From Glycomyces xiaoerkulensis (GTDB taxonomy: Bacteria > Actinomycetota > Actinomycetes > Mycobacteriales > Micromonosporaceae), in the NCBI RefSeq assembly GCF_002798405.1, contig NZ_PGGV01000037.1:124001-188000 (forward strand): a DNA stretch of 64,000 bases, read 5' to 3'. A program made the position numbers and the translations under genes. The notes below the pieces were generated by a model. The model was given only the letters and a program-made list of their open reading frames with translations, was not told the DNA's origin and searched no databases. This document shows, piece after piece, positions 1-7,435 of the stretch. How positions within the stretch are numbered: the first letter of the stretch is position 1; each line of letters begins with the position of its first letter.

Positions 1-32
1 TGGACGCGCTGCTGGAGCGGCTGGGGCGGTGA
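1..32 (+). CDS. 3' end of an upstream gene (partial)
   Basis: The first bases read in frame as DALLERLGR followed by a TGA stop at 30-32, which looks like the last codons of a gene that begins before the window. The product cannot be recognised from ten residues. Confidence 0.4.
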   Translation, partial: DALLERLGR

Positions 33-63
33 CTCGCGGGCGAGCGCCGCTGGCGCCCCGTCC

Positions 64-69
64 TTAGAC
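64..69 (+). promoter_or_regulatory. -10 box of a likely leaderless promoter for the channel gene
   Basis: The hexamer TAGACT ends 7 nt before the ATG at 77, and no purine-rich ribosome-binding site lies between them. That spacing fits a transcript starting at or next to the start codon. No clear -35 box is visible. Confidence 0.4.
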
Positions 70-76
70 TGCCTGT

Positions 77-1855
77 ATGCACCCCAATACATTGCCCCCC
101 GATCGGAAGGGCGACAACGGGAGCCCGCCCGAACGACTGATCATCGTCGTCGGCGACAACCGGCTGACGCTGCGGTTCATCGACAACCTCATCAAGCGGT
201 ACGGCTACCGGGTCATGGTGATCATCGGTCCCGGGCCGGGCGGGCAGCGCGAGGAGATCCGCCGGTGGGCCTCGCGCTCGCCCTCCCTGGAGGTCTTCGA
301 GCGCGCCCGGATCACCGCCGAGACCATCCGGGACGCCGGCCTCATCGAGGCCTACGCGGTGGCGCTGATGGATCAGAACGACGTCGGCAACCTGCACCTG
401 GCGCTGAAGATCCGCGAGATGTCGTACGACCTGGCCGACGAGACCCTCCCCAAGCTCGTCATCAGGATGTACAACCGGCAACTGCGCGACCGGATCAAGC
501 TGCTGCTGGACGAGGGCGTGTACGTGGAGTCCGACGCCGACATGGTCGCCCGCACCTACGGGGCCGCCGCGCTCGGGCAGATCCCGCCCGGCGAGATGGA
601 CATCTGGGACCGGCGCCTGTACCTCGAACGTGAGCCCGACCCGCGCGCGGGGGCGCAGTGGGTGGTGGCGAGCGGCAACGGCGGCGGCGTGGAGATGATC
701 TCGGAGAATCCCGAGGAGTCGGTGCGGGTGCTGTGCCTGGTGCCCGAGCGGAAGCGGCGCCGCTTCCGCTCCAAACCCGGGACCGTGCTGCGGTTCCTGC
801 GGCGGACCGAGAACGGGCTGCGCCGGGCGGTCGACACCAAGCTGCGGATCGCGGCGCTGGCGCTGATCGCGATCATGTCGGCCGGAATCTGGTCGCTGGC
901 GCATTTCAGCAGCCGCGTCAACCCGGTCGAGAACGGCTGGGACGCGCTCTACATCATCACGCTCATCGCCGGCGGCGGCATCGACCCCGACCTGGAGTCG
1001 GCGGCGGCGGTCAAGATCACGCACGGGGTGGTGGTCATGAGCGGCTCACTCATCATCCCGATCGTCACCGGTGCGATCGTGCAGGCGATGGTGGCGCGGC
1101 GCTACGCGCTCTCGGAGGGGCGGATCGTCGAGTCGGTGCGGGACCACGTGATCGTGGTCGGGCTCGGCAACATCGGCACGCGCGTGGTGGAGCATCTGCG
1201 GGAGGAGCGGATCCCGGTGGTGGCCATCGAGAAGGACCGCCGCGCGGTGGGCATCCAGGCCGCCCGCGCGGTCGGGGCCCAGGTGCTGCTCGGCGACGCG
1301 AGCCGCCCGGAGACGCTGCGGGAGGCCGATATCGATCACTGCCTCTCGCTGGTGGCGATGGCCAACGAGGATTCGGCGAACCTCGAGGCGGCGCTGTCGG
1401 GCCTGGAGTGCAACCGGGGCCTGCGAACGGTGATGCGGATCTACAGCGACGACTTCGCCAGACTGGTGCGGCGGAGGTTGAACAAGCGCCGGAGCCCCAG
1501 GGACCCCCTGCAGCACCGGTCGTACAGCGCACCGGAAGTGGCCGCGGCCTCGTTCGCGGCGGCCCTCACCGACGACGAGATCCACGAGGTGATCCCCGTG
1601 CGCGGGCACCTGGTCTACATCGGGGAGGTGACGGTCGCCCCGGGCGCGCCACTGGGGGACGCGGAGGCCCGCGAGGCCACGGTGCAGGGCTCGCACCGGC
1701 TGCTGGCGGTCAGGCGCGACCCGGAGGGGGTCAGGTGGGACCCGGACGCGGCCTTCCGGATCCGGGCCGGCGACAAGCTGCTGGTGATGGCCACCCGCGA
1801 CGGGTACAAGGACGTCCAGAACCGCAGTCTGTACGGCCAGGCGCCCCCACCTTGA
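77..1855 (+). CDS. CASTOR/POLLUX-type ion channel with NAD-binding domains
   Basis: A 592-residue membrane protein, probably a ligand-gated cation channel. The N-terminal 200 residues form a Rossmann-like TrkA/RCK domain (IIVVGDNRLTLRF near residue 22). A hydrophobic segment follows near 255-275, then a re-entrant pore-like loop containing NGWDALYII and a GGG turn, then a second membrane helix near 315-340. A second TrkA-N domain begins HVIVVGLGNIGTR near 357 and a TrkA-C-like region closes the protein. The order RCK, pore, RCK is that of the CASTOR/POLLUX and SIO family rather than TrkA subunits, which lack a pore. Ion selectivity cannot be read. The ATG is chosen because a -10-like box precedes it by 7 nt. 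Confidence 0.85.
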   Translation: MHPNTLPPDRKGDNGSPPERLIIVVGDNRLTLRFIDNLIKRYGYRVMVIIGPGPGGQREEIRRWASRSPSLEVFERARITAETIRDAGLIEAYAVALMDQNDVGNLHLALKIREMSYDLADETLPKLVIRMYNRQLRDRIKLLLDEGVYVESDADMVARTYGAAALGQIPPGEMDIWDRRLYLEREPDPRAGAQWVVASGNGGGVEMISENPEESVRVLCLVPERKRRRFRSKPGTVLRFLRRTENGLRRAVDTKLRIAALALIAIMSAGIWSLAHFSSRVNPVENGWDALYIITLIAGGGIDPDLESAAAVKITHGVVVMSGSLIIPIVTGAIVQAMVARRYALSEGRIVESVRDHVIVVGLGNIGTRVVEHLREERIPVVAIEKDRRAVGIQAARAVGAQVLLGDASRPETLREADIDHCLSLVAMANEDSANLEAALSGLECNRGLRTVMRIYSDDFARLVRRRLNKRRSPRDPLQHRSYSAPEVAAASFAAALTDDEIHEVIPVRGHLVYIGEVTVAPGAPLGDAEAREATVQGSHRLLAVRRDPEGVRWDPDAAFRIRAGDKLLVMATRDGYKDVQNRSLYGQAPPP

Positions 1856-1925
1856 CGGGGGACCGCCGCAACTTCTGCGTATCCCGCTCGTTGAACCACC
1901 GACGCGACTGTGGTGAAAGGGGCCG

Positions 1926-3158
1926 GTGGTGCTCGGAGCGGAACGGAACGCAGGTACAGGACGCGGTCGGCGGTGGCGCCGGTTCGCGATCGCGGCGGCG
2001 GCCGCGGCTACGGCGACGGTCACCGCGGTCACGGTGCCCGGCGCGTTCGCCGACGAGCAGACGCTCGAGCTGGGAGATTCGGTGGTGCGGCTGCCGGTCG
2101 ACGAATCGCTGCTCGGGGTCGTCCAGGTCGGCGAGGTAGCCGACGTGGCCGAGTCGCTCACCGGCGGAGCCGAGCGGACGGTGGAGCTGCACGACCCGGG
2201 CGCCAGCTACGTGAAGGTCCACTTCGAGCGGCTGCTGCTGGCCGAGGGCGATTACGTGACCGTCGCCAGTCCCGACGGGACCGAGTCGCACCGGTACGAG
2301 GAATCGGGAATCGACCGGTGGGCCACCTCGATCACCGGTGACACCGCCGTCGTCGAGCTGCACGGCACCTCCGGCGGCACCGCCGCTGCGCTGGGCGCGG
2401 TGATCGACCGGGCCGCCTACGGCTATCCGGCCGAGGTGGTCGACCGGATCATCGAGGACCGGGAGAGCGCGGCTCCGCGTGCGCCCGAGAGCATCTGCAA
2501 GTACGACGACAAGCGGCCCTCACCGTGCTATGAGGAGTCCCATCCCGGCGCGGTCGGGCACACCGACCCGGTGGCGCGGCTCCTGATCGACGGGACGGTG
2601 CTGTGCACGGCCTTCCGCGTCGGCGAGCGCAACCGGATGCTGACCAACAGCCACTGCTTCTCCCAGTCCTGGGAGGCCCGCCGCACCGAGGCCTGGTTCG
2701 GCTACGACTGCACCGACTGCGGCGGCGAGGAGGCGACCGCCCCGGTGAAGGTCACCGGGCGGCGCGTCCACGCGAGTTCGCAGGAGTTGGACTACACGCT
2801 GTTCAGCGTCACCAACTTCACCGCGATCGAGCGGTTCGGGTCGCTGGAGCTGTCGACATCCGCAGCTCGCCGCGGCGATGCGATCTACATCCCGCAGCAC
2901 CCGGCGGGGCGGCCCACCGAGATCGCGATGGAGTCGTCGGTGGACGGCGGCGAATGCGTGGTCAAGCAGCCGGTCTACGACGGCTATGTCGCCGACAGCG
3001 ACGTCGCCTACTACTGCGACACCGAGTTCGGCTCGTCCGGATCGCCGGTGCTGTCGCGCGACTCGCACGAGGTGGTGGCGCTGCACCACTTCGGCGGCTG
3101 CCCCAATTCGGGGGTGAGCGCGCCGCTCGTCGAACAGGAGATCCGCCACCTGATCTGA
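1926..3158 (+). CDS. Secreted trypsin-like serine protease
   Basis: A 410-residue secreted protein with a GTG start behind a GAAAGGGG ribosome-binding site. An Arg-rich start and an Ala-rich hydrophobic stretch at residues 20-42 form a signal peptide, with likely cleavage after AFA. Residues 43-190 are a prodomain-like region without a recognised fold. The chymotrypsin-fold part carries the catalytic triad: His243 in LTNSHC, Asp289 in LDYTLF and Ser371 in GSSGSP. Cys pairs, including CTDC near 260, suggest disulfides outside the cell. The family cleaves peptide bonds, but the substrate is unknown. The last 148 bp overlap a convergent reverse-strand gene. Confidence 0.85.
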   Translation: MVLGAERNAGTGRGRRWRRFAIAAAAAATATVTAVTVPGAFADEQTLELGDSVVRLPVDESLLGVVQVGEVADVAESLTGGAERTVELHDPGASYVKVHFERLLLAEGDYVTVASPDGTESHRYEESGIDRWATSITGDTAVVELHGTSGGTAAALGAVIDRAAYGYPAEVVDRIIEDRESAAPRAPESICKYDDKRPSPCYEESHPGAVGHTDPVARLLIDGTVLCTAFRVGERNRMLTNSHCFSQSWEARRTEAWFGYDCTDCGGEEATAPVKVTGRRVHASSQELDYTLFSVTNFTAIERFGSLELSTSAARRGDAIYIPQHPAGRPTEIAMESSVDGGECVVKQPVYDGYVADSDVAYYCDTEFGSSGSPVLSRDSHEVVALHHFGGCPNSGVSAPLVEQEIRHLI

Positions 3159-3481
3159 GCGGTCCATCCGTCGCAGACCCGGAGGCAGGAGGCCCAGACG
3201 CGTTCGGCGGCCTCCTTCAATTCGGATGCGGTGGCGCCCTCGTGCGCCCAGGGTTCGTGTGCGGGTTCGGATATCCACAGGGTCGGTCTGCCGACGACGA
3301 GTCCCGAGACGTATCCGAGCAGGGCGGGCCGGTGGTCGGTGAAGGCGATCCAGAGGCGGGGCAGTTCGGCGTGGGTGCCGAACCGGATGCGGCGGTCGGC
3401 GACGGTGTCGTGGCCGAGGACGGTGAGCCGTCCGGGGTCGGGGACGGTCGTGGGCCGGATGGTGTTCGGCGCGGGGCTCAT
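3011..3481 (-). CDS. Hypothetical protein, coupled to the upstream small membrane gene
   Basis: A 156-residue protein I do not recognise. Its ATG at 3481 overlaps the TGA of the preceding reverse-strand gene (ATGA at 3478-3481), indicating translational coupling. Residues 20-110 look like a normal globular sequence with RIRFGTHAELPRLWIAF and a Trp/Glu-rich stretch. The last 50 residues are read antisense through the protease gene and may be non-conserved, so the functional protein may be only about 105 residues. No signal peptide or membrane helix is seen. Confidence 0.5.
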   Translation of the reverse strand: MSPAPNTIRPTTVPDPGRLTVLGHDTVADRRIRFGTHAELPRLWIAFTDHRPALLGYVSGLVVGRPTLWISEPAHEPWAHEGATASELKEAAERVWASCLRVCDGWTAQIRWRISCSTSGALTPELGQPPKWCSATTSCESRDSTGDPDEPNSVSQ

Positions 3482-3918
3482 CGGACTCCTCCGGCCGGGT
3501 GCGGTGAGGGCAGGAGCGCCGGGCAGGGCGATTGCCGCGGGGGCCGCGGCGGTGGTGTCGGGATTCGCGGTGGGGCGGCGGTGGCGTAGGCGCTCCAGGT
3601 GGGTCCGACGGCGAGGGCGACGAGCATGAGCCAGGTGAGCCCGGCCAGGAGGAGCAGGCGTTTCCGGACGCCGTTCGGCTCGGCCGCGGGTTCGGGTTGC
3701 CGGTGGCGCGGGTCGGCCACCGGGCAGGGTCTGATCTTGGCCATGAACTGGCGGGGCCGCTTGGGCGGGACGGTCCACTCCTCCCAGGGCTTGGCCGGTG
3801 CGGGGGCACCGGGTTCACTCCTGAATCCCGGTATCGCCCAGGTGGGCGTCCCGTCGCGGTGAAGGGCGTTTCGCTGCTGAATCGGGGCCTGATTTTGGCG
3901 TAGGCTGACGCTAACCAC
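3478..3918 (-). CDS. Small proline-rich single-span membrane protein
   Basis: A 146-residue protein with a GTG start behind an AGGAG ribosome-binding site. The first 85 residues are polar and Pro/Arg-rich, with PPKRPRQF near the middle. One hydrophobic helix follows (RLLLLAGLTWLMLVALAVG, about residues 86-104), then a Pro-rich tail. This suggests a cytoplasmic N-terminus and a short exposed C-terminus. The stop overlaps the next start, so the two small genes are probably one operon. No family is recognised. Confidence 0.5.
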   Translation of the reverse strand: MVSVSLRQNQAPIQQRNALHRDGTPTWAIPGFRSEPGAPAPAKPWEEWTVPPKRPRQFMAKIRPCPVADPRHRQPEPAAEPNGVRKRLLLLAGLTWLMLVALAVGPTWSAYATAAPPRIPTPPPRPPRQSPCPALLPSPHPAGGVR

Positions 3919-3945
3919 GGGAGGTTCTCCTCTCTGGTTTATGGA

Positions 3946-3987
3946 GCGGGCCGCCGAACTTGTTTGAGCGCTAGCGCGGCGGCCCGC
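3946..3987. repeat. Inverted repeat with 11-bp perfect arms
   Basis: GCGGGCCGCCG at 3946-3956 is matched by its reverse complement at 3977-3987 around a 20-nt loop. It sits just upstream of the reverse-strand GTG at 3918, so it could be a 5' leader hairpin, a terminator for something leftward, or a simple repeat. No U-tract follows. Confidence 0.5.
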
Positions 3988-4297
3988 GTCTGCCTATTCA
4001 CTTGTGCTTCGACTCCGCGCACTGCGCGTGACCTCACCGTCGCACAGCGGTGACGATCGGCCCCGGATTGACACGCCGGTTCGTCCGGATTCGTCTGTGA
4101 ACCTCCCCTGCGGTGTCCGCCCGTACCGCACCGTCTCAACCAGGCGGATACGACGCCCCGATGGATCGCGCACGCGCAAAGGCCGCCGCGGCCCTCCCCG
4201 CCGACCTGTTGATCCGCAACCGAGGGTCGATCCGGAAGTTGAAGGACGCATGCGCTCGCCCCTTGACTTCTTGGCTGACGAGGGTGCAGCCCGGTTC
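3988..4297. other. Intergenic stretch with no supported gene
   Basis: Open frames exist on both strands but none has a credible start, codon pattern or recognisable domain. No RNA gene is seen. Confidence 0.5.
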
Positions 4298-4762
4298 TCA
4301 GTCCCACCAGTTGAAGAGGATCGCCGCAAGGGTATCGGGCTTCCAGTACCGGCATGAGGACCGCGCAACTTCGGTCAGCTCAGAGAGGTCGATCTCGGAG
4401 TACCGCAAGGCAAGTTCGCTGCCGGTAAGCACGCGGTACCCGTTCTCGGCGAGGAGGTTCGACCACGGCGGCGGTTCCCTGAACGTGGCGTCGGTATCGA
4501 ATCCCATGGAGTCTGGTGCCGAATGGCAGAAACCGACCCAGGCCAGGTGCTGCAGGCAGAGCAGGTCGTACTGCTCGGTGCGGCTCTTGAGCCGAATGAC
4601 ATGGAAACTGCGTGGGTACGCGAGCGGGTCTACATGTTCGATCCATACCCCAGAAGGCCGCGCCGACCCGTGGACCAAGGAGGCCAGCGCCTGGGGATCG
4701 ACCTCGGGGAACGGCTCGGAACAGGCGTCCCAGAACCCTACGGCGTACTGCGGCAGTCGCAC
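4298..4762 (-). CDS. Hypothetical cytosolic protein
   Basis: A 154-residue protein with a GTG start behind GGGGGAG. It is rich in aromatic residues and Trp, with motifs such as QYDLLCLQHLAWVGFCHSA and a WWD terminus. It has no signal peptide or membrane helix. Codon choice is less GC-biased than in flanking metabolic genes. It lies 36 bp downstream of a small membrane protein on the same strand and may be co-transcribed with it. The family is not recognised; a toxin, immunity or other accessory role is possible but not shown. Confidence 0.6.
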   Translation of the reverse strand: MRLPQYAVGFWDACSEPFPEVDPQALASLVHGSARPSGVWIEHVDPLAYPRSFHVIRLKSRTEQYDLLCLQHLAWVGFCHSAPDSMGFDTDATFREPPPWSNLLAENGYRVLTGSELALRYSEIDLSELTEVARSSCRYWKPDTLAAILFNWWD

Positions 4763-4798
4763 TCGCTCCCCCAGAGAACGAATTTCAGGGAAACGCCA

Positions 4799-5158
4799 CT
4801 AGTCACGAATCAGAAAGACTCCACGCTTCATTGCATCCGCTACGGCTCGCCTAGCGGCTTCCTCCGCTGCTGGACCCGCTGTTCCCAGCCCAACGTAACC
4901 TCGGCGTCCGGTTATATAAGCTGTCAGATCTACAGCGGATGCACCGGCGACACCCACCATAAGTATGGTACCGATGAGCGCAATGCCACCCAGAAAGCCG
5001 AAGTCCGACCCACCCTGGCTGAAAACAATGAAGGTACCAATCGCTCCGAGAACCCAGGATAGGCCGATTCTAGCTACGACCACAGACTGCTTAAAAGCAC
5101 GCGAGACGATTATCTCCCGTTCCAGTCCATTCGACCCGAATCGTGACATTTTCCCCAA
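4799..5158 (-). CDS. Small two-span membrane protein
   Basis: A 119-residue protein. Two hydrophobic helices lie near residues 29-46 and 54-75 (VLGAIGTFIVFSQGG and GIALIGTILMVGVAG), followed by a polar, Ala-rich helix ending in RRAVADAMKRG. The TTG at 5158 has GGAGAG 5 nt upstream; the alternative ATG at 5149 lies too close to a GGGGA. It precedes the hypothetical gene ending at 4298. No family is recognised. Confidence 0.6.
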   Translation of the reverse strand: MGKMSRFGSNGLEREIIVSRAFKQSVVVARIGLSWVLGAIGTFIVFSQGGSDFGFLGGIALIGTILMVGVAGASAVDLTAYITGRRGYVGLGTAGPAAEEAARRAVADAMKRGVFLIRD

Positions 5159-5371
5159 TTGAACTCTCCAGTCTCATCATTGTCTAGCAGCGAATGCAGT
5201 GGCCTGCGTCGGCGATTGCCTTCGACTCCCTGCTCGGACGAATGAACGCAGTGTTCCGATTCGTTCTCGTAGGCGCCATCGCGCTTGGCCCGTCGGCCGC
5301 ATCCGCCCGACCATACCGGCGTCGCGACGGAAGTCCAGGCGGTCTACCTGAAGGACGGCAGTCGCGACGGA

Positions 5372-5547
5372 TCAATGATGTGCCGCTTGGGCGTTGCGGT
5401 CGAGCTGGATCACGGTCCGTGCATGACGCCGAGCCGTCGTCGTCTTGCCGCAAGCTCGCAGTCCGACGACGAGCACAGCCGGAAGATCCTTCATGAGGTC
5501 ATCGATCGACCGGTCTGCGAGTCGCGCGCAATGTATTCCCTGTTCAT
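5372..5547 (-). pseudogene. Frameshifted 5' remnant of an AAA/DUF4143 ATPase gene
   Basis: An ATG at 5547 opens MNREYIAR, then the frame must shift near a GCGCGC run at about 5520-5526 to continue LADRSIDDLMKDLPAVLVV. The Walker A motif GLRACGKTTT and an ARTVIQLDR stretch follow. This is the usual N-terminus of AAA_14/DUF4143 ATPases, which average about 400 residues, but the frame stops at 5372 after roughly 55 residues and no continuation is seen to 5160. It is therefore a decayed fragment. An intact, only distantly similar relative lies 1.9 kb away at 7436-8701. Confidence 0.6.
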
Positions 5548-5850
5548 TTGGCCGCGCCGCCGCGTTGATCGACGCGATGCGGGTGATACTCGGCTGATGC
5601 CGACTCCCTCTCGAGACACGACGGCGGGTCGTGTGTTCAACGACCTGCGGAACACCGCACGACGACAGCAACGAGGCACTGAGGCCTTTCCGGGCAAGGT
5701 GGTTGGTACTGAGTGTGACTGGAACCGATTGGGACGAGAGGGAACCTCCTGGTGAGGGTTGGAGTAGTGACGGCGTCGGGTTTAGCAATCGATAGTCGAG
5801 ACGGTGGTTCTTCCCTCGTAGGGGAGAACCACCGCTTGGGTCGATTCGTG
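5548..5850. other. Gene-free stretch
   Basis: No frame here shows a recognisable product on either strand. It separates the ATPase remnant from the DHFR-like gene and is probably decayed accessory DNA. The same applies to 5159-5371. Confidence 0.4.
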
Positions 5851-6495
5851 TCACTTCCGCCAGAACAGGTGGTGCGTCACGCCGCTCGGGCTGGGCACGG
5901 TCTCGAGGTTGAACCGGTCGAGCAGTTCGTCCGGCGACTGCCATAGCCGGACTCCGGAAGCAAGTTCGACCTGCGAGACGGCCACGTGCATGGTGTCGAC
6001 CAGGTCGGCATCGAGGAATTCCCGGATCGTGGTGGCCCCGCCGCCGAGCCGGACGTCCTTGCCCTGCGCCGCCTCTCGCGCCTGTTCGAGGACCGCGGCG
6101 GGGTCGCCGTCGGTGAAGTGGAATGTGGTGTCCGACAGCGTGAACGAGGGACGCAGATGGTGGGTCATGACGAACACCGGAGTGTGGAACGGCGGCTCCT
6201 CACCCCACCAGCCCTGCCAGTCGTGGTTTTCCCAGGGGCCGCGCTGGGGGCTGAACTTGTTGCGGCCCATGATTTCCGCGCCGATATTGTTGGCGAAGTC
6301 GCGCGTGAAGTAGTCGTCGAGTCCGCGGCTCCCACCGGGATCGGTGCGGCCGGGCATGCTCGCCGTGTCGATGGCCCAGGACATCAGTTCCCGAGGGTCG
6401 GCGTGACCGAACGGCCGCTCGAGACTCTGACCCTCGCCTGCTCCGAATCCGTCTAGCGAGACGGTGAAATTCTGCACCCTGAGAAGCTGGCTCAT
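5851..6495 (-). CDS. Dihydrofolate reductase / RibD C-terminal family protein
   Basis: A 214-residue cytosolic protein of the YyaP/RibD-C group, NAD(P)H-dependent reductases whose substrates are mostly unknown. It opens LLRVQNFTVSLDGF, the usual first strand of the family, and carries GAEIMGRNKF, a PVFVMTHH strand and the dinucleotide-binding LGGGATTIREFLDADLVD. The ATG at 6495 is preferred over the in-frame GTG at 6510 because AGAGGA lies between them at correct spacing. It stands alone in an accessory region, so context says nothing about its substrate. Confidence 0.8.
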   Translation of the reverse strand: MSQLLRVQNFTVSLDGFGAGEGQSLERPFGHADPRELMSWAIDTASMPGRTDPGGSRGLDDYFTRDFANNIGAEIMGRNKFSPQRGPWENHDWQGWWGEEPPFHTPVFVMTHHLRPSFTLSDTTFHFTDGDPAAVLEQAREAAQGKDVRLGGGATTIREFLDADLVDTMHVAVSQVELASGVRLWQSPDELLDRFNLETVPSPSGVTHHLFWRK

Positions 6496-6701
6496 GTAAT
6501 TCCTCTTCACTGTTGGTCATGGTGATGACAATAATGAGACTCTGCGAGTCGGGCAGATTCATCGCCGCAACCAGTGAAGGTACCGTGCTTTAGGCCACTT
6601 CTCAAAGTCGAAGCCGACACAGCGGGGATTGTCAGAACCTCTGTGGGTCGAGGCGATCGCTTCTGATCCTTCTATTGCTCGGTTTGGTCGGTGACACTGT
6701 C

Positions 6702-6800
6702 GCCGAAGTAGCCCACGGGCCTCGATCTCCACCCGCCGAAGTCGTCCACGAGCCCCGGGACGAACCCGCCGAGGTGGTCTACGGGCCTTGATCCCCACCC
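6702..6800. repeat. Three tandem 33-bp repeats
   Basis: Units begin at 6702, 6735 and 6768, each starting GCCGA(A/G)GT and ending CCACCC or AACCC, all exactly 33 bp. Related units occur in reverse orientation at about 7243-7308. A 20-bp copy of the unit core, GCCGAAGTGGTCCACGGGCC, lies at 52791-52810. The period is a multiple of three, but no credible protein is read through it here. Confidence 0.75.
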
Positions 6801-6901
6801 CCGGGCCGGTTCACGTCGCTGTGCCACACGGGGGTTCTACGGTCCGGGCCACCCATAAGAGCTGCGTGCGAGCGGCTCCGCCGCTTTCTGAAGCATTACG
6901 C
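6735..6901. repeat. Left arm of a long inverted repeat
   Basis: This arm of about 167 bp is complementary, with scattered mismatches, to 7144-7308. The inner ends AAGCATTACGC (6891-6901) and GCGTAATGCTT (7144-7154) match perfectly. The outer part consists of the 33-bp units. The loop (6902-7143) is GC-rich with no supported gene. No transposase lies inside or beside it, so it could be a non-autonomous element, a folded RNA or a relic. Confidence 0.75.
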
Positions 6902-7143
6902 ACGCTTTCGTGCAAACTGGGTCGATGATGCCCGTTCACGGCTCTTGGCACCGGCAACCCGAGTCCAGCCCGACACAGCGGGTCCTGCGACCGGCTCGGT
7001 GGGTCCGGCTGGGCCGGTCGGGCGACCGACGCCCGGTGCCCCCGTCCCCGGGCGTGGTCGTGGCCTCCGGCCGGGGCCGACTGGGTTTCCAGATGTGGGT
7101 GCGGGTGTTCGGGGTGTCATCGACGGGCCTGGTGTTCGTGGGG
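6902..7143. other. Loop between the inverted-repeat arms
   Basis: A GC-rich segment with frames open on both strands but no recognisable protein or RNA gene. Confidence 0.4.
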
Positions 7144-7308
7144 GCGTAATGCTTCCGAGGCGGCGGAGCCGCTCGTACGCAGCTTTATCGGGTGGCTCGG
7201 ACCGTTGAACCCCCATGTGGTGCCGGTGAGTGGACCGGCCTGGGGTGGGGATCAAGGCCCGTAGACCACTTCGGCGGGTGGAGACCGGGGCTCGTGGGCT
7301 TCTTCGGC
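7144..7308. repeat. Right arm of the long inverted repeat
   Basis: This arm is the reverse complement of 6735-6901 with roughly 80-90% identity by eye and includes two 33-bp units in reverse orientation. Read leftward from about 7341, the units translate as an uninterrupted Ala/Glu/Pro-rich peptide ending in a stop near 7249, so they may descend from a coding 3' end. Confidence 0.7.
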
Positions 7309-7362
7309 GGTGAGGGTCCGTGCGTAGAGGGCCCGCCGGTCAACGCGGCGGCGGGTTAAGAG

Positions 7363-7399
7363 TTCGGCGAATATGTGACTAGAGCGTCGGCGAATATGT
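7363..7399 (+). repeat. 13-bp direct repeat upstream of the ATPase gene
   Basis: TCGGCGAATATGT occurs at 7364-7376 and again at 7387-7399, 23 bp apart (about two helical turns). It lies 37 bp before the ATPase start and just upstream of its -10 box, a place where an activator or autoregulator could bind. Confidence 0.5.
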
Positions 7400-7423
7400 T
7401 ATTACGATCAAGTTTCTGCCTGC

Positions 7424-7429
7424 TATGCT
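7424..7429 (+). promoter_or_regulatory. -10 box of a likely leaderless promoter for the DUF4143 ATPase
   Basis: TATGCT, with TG one base upstream, ends 6 nt before the ATG at 7436. No ribosome-binding site is present. Confidence 0.45.
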
Positions 7430-7435
7430 CGCTTC

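Noticed and set aside
3939-4802. Overlapping frames on both strands between 3.9 and 4.8 kb, apart from the called gene
   Set aside because: No family resemblance, no ribosome-binding site, and they conflict with the better supported reverse-strand gene at 4298-4762.
6735-7308. Insertion sequence
   Set aside because: The arms are convincing but no transposase frame lies in the 242-bp loop or beside the arms, and no target duplication was seen.
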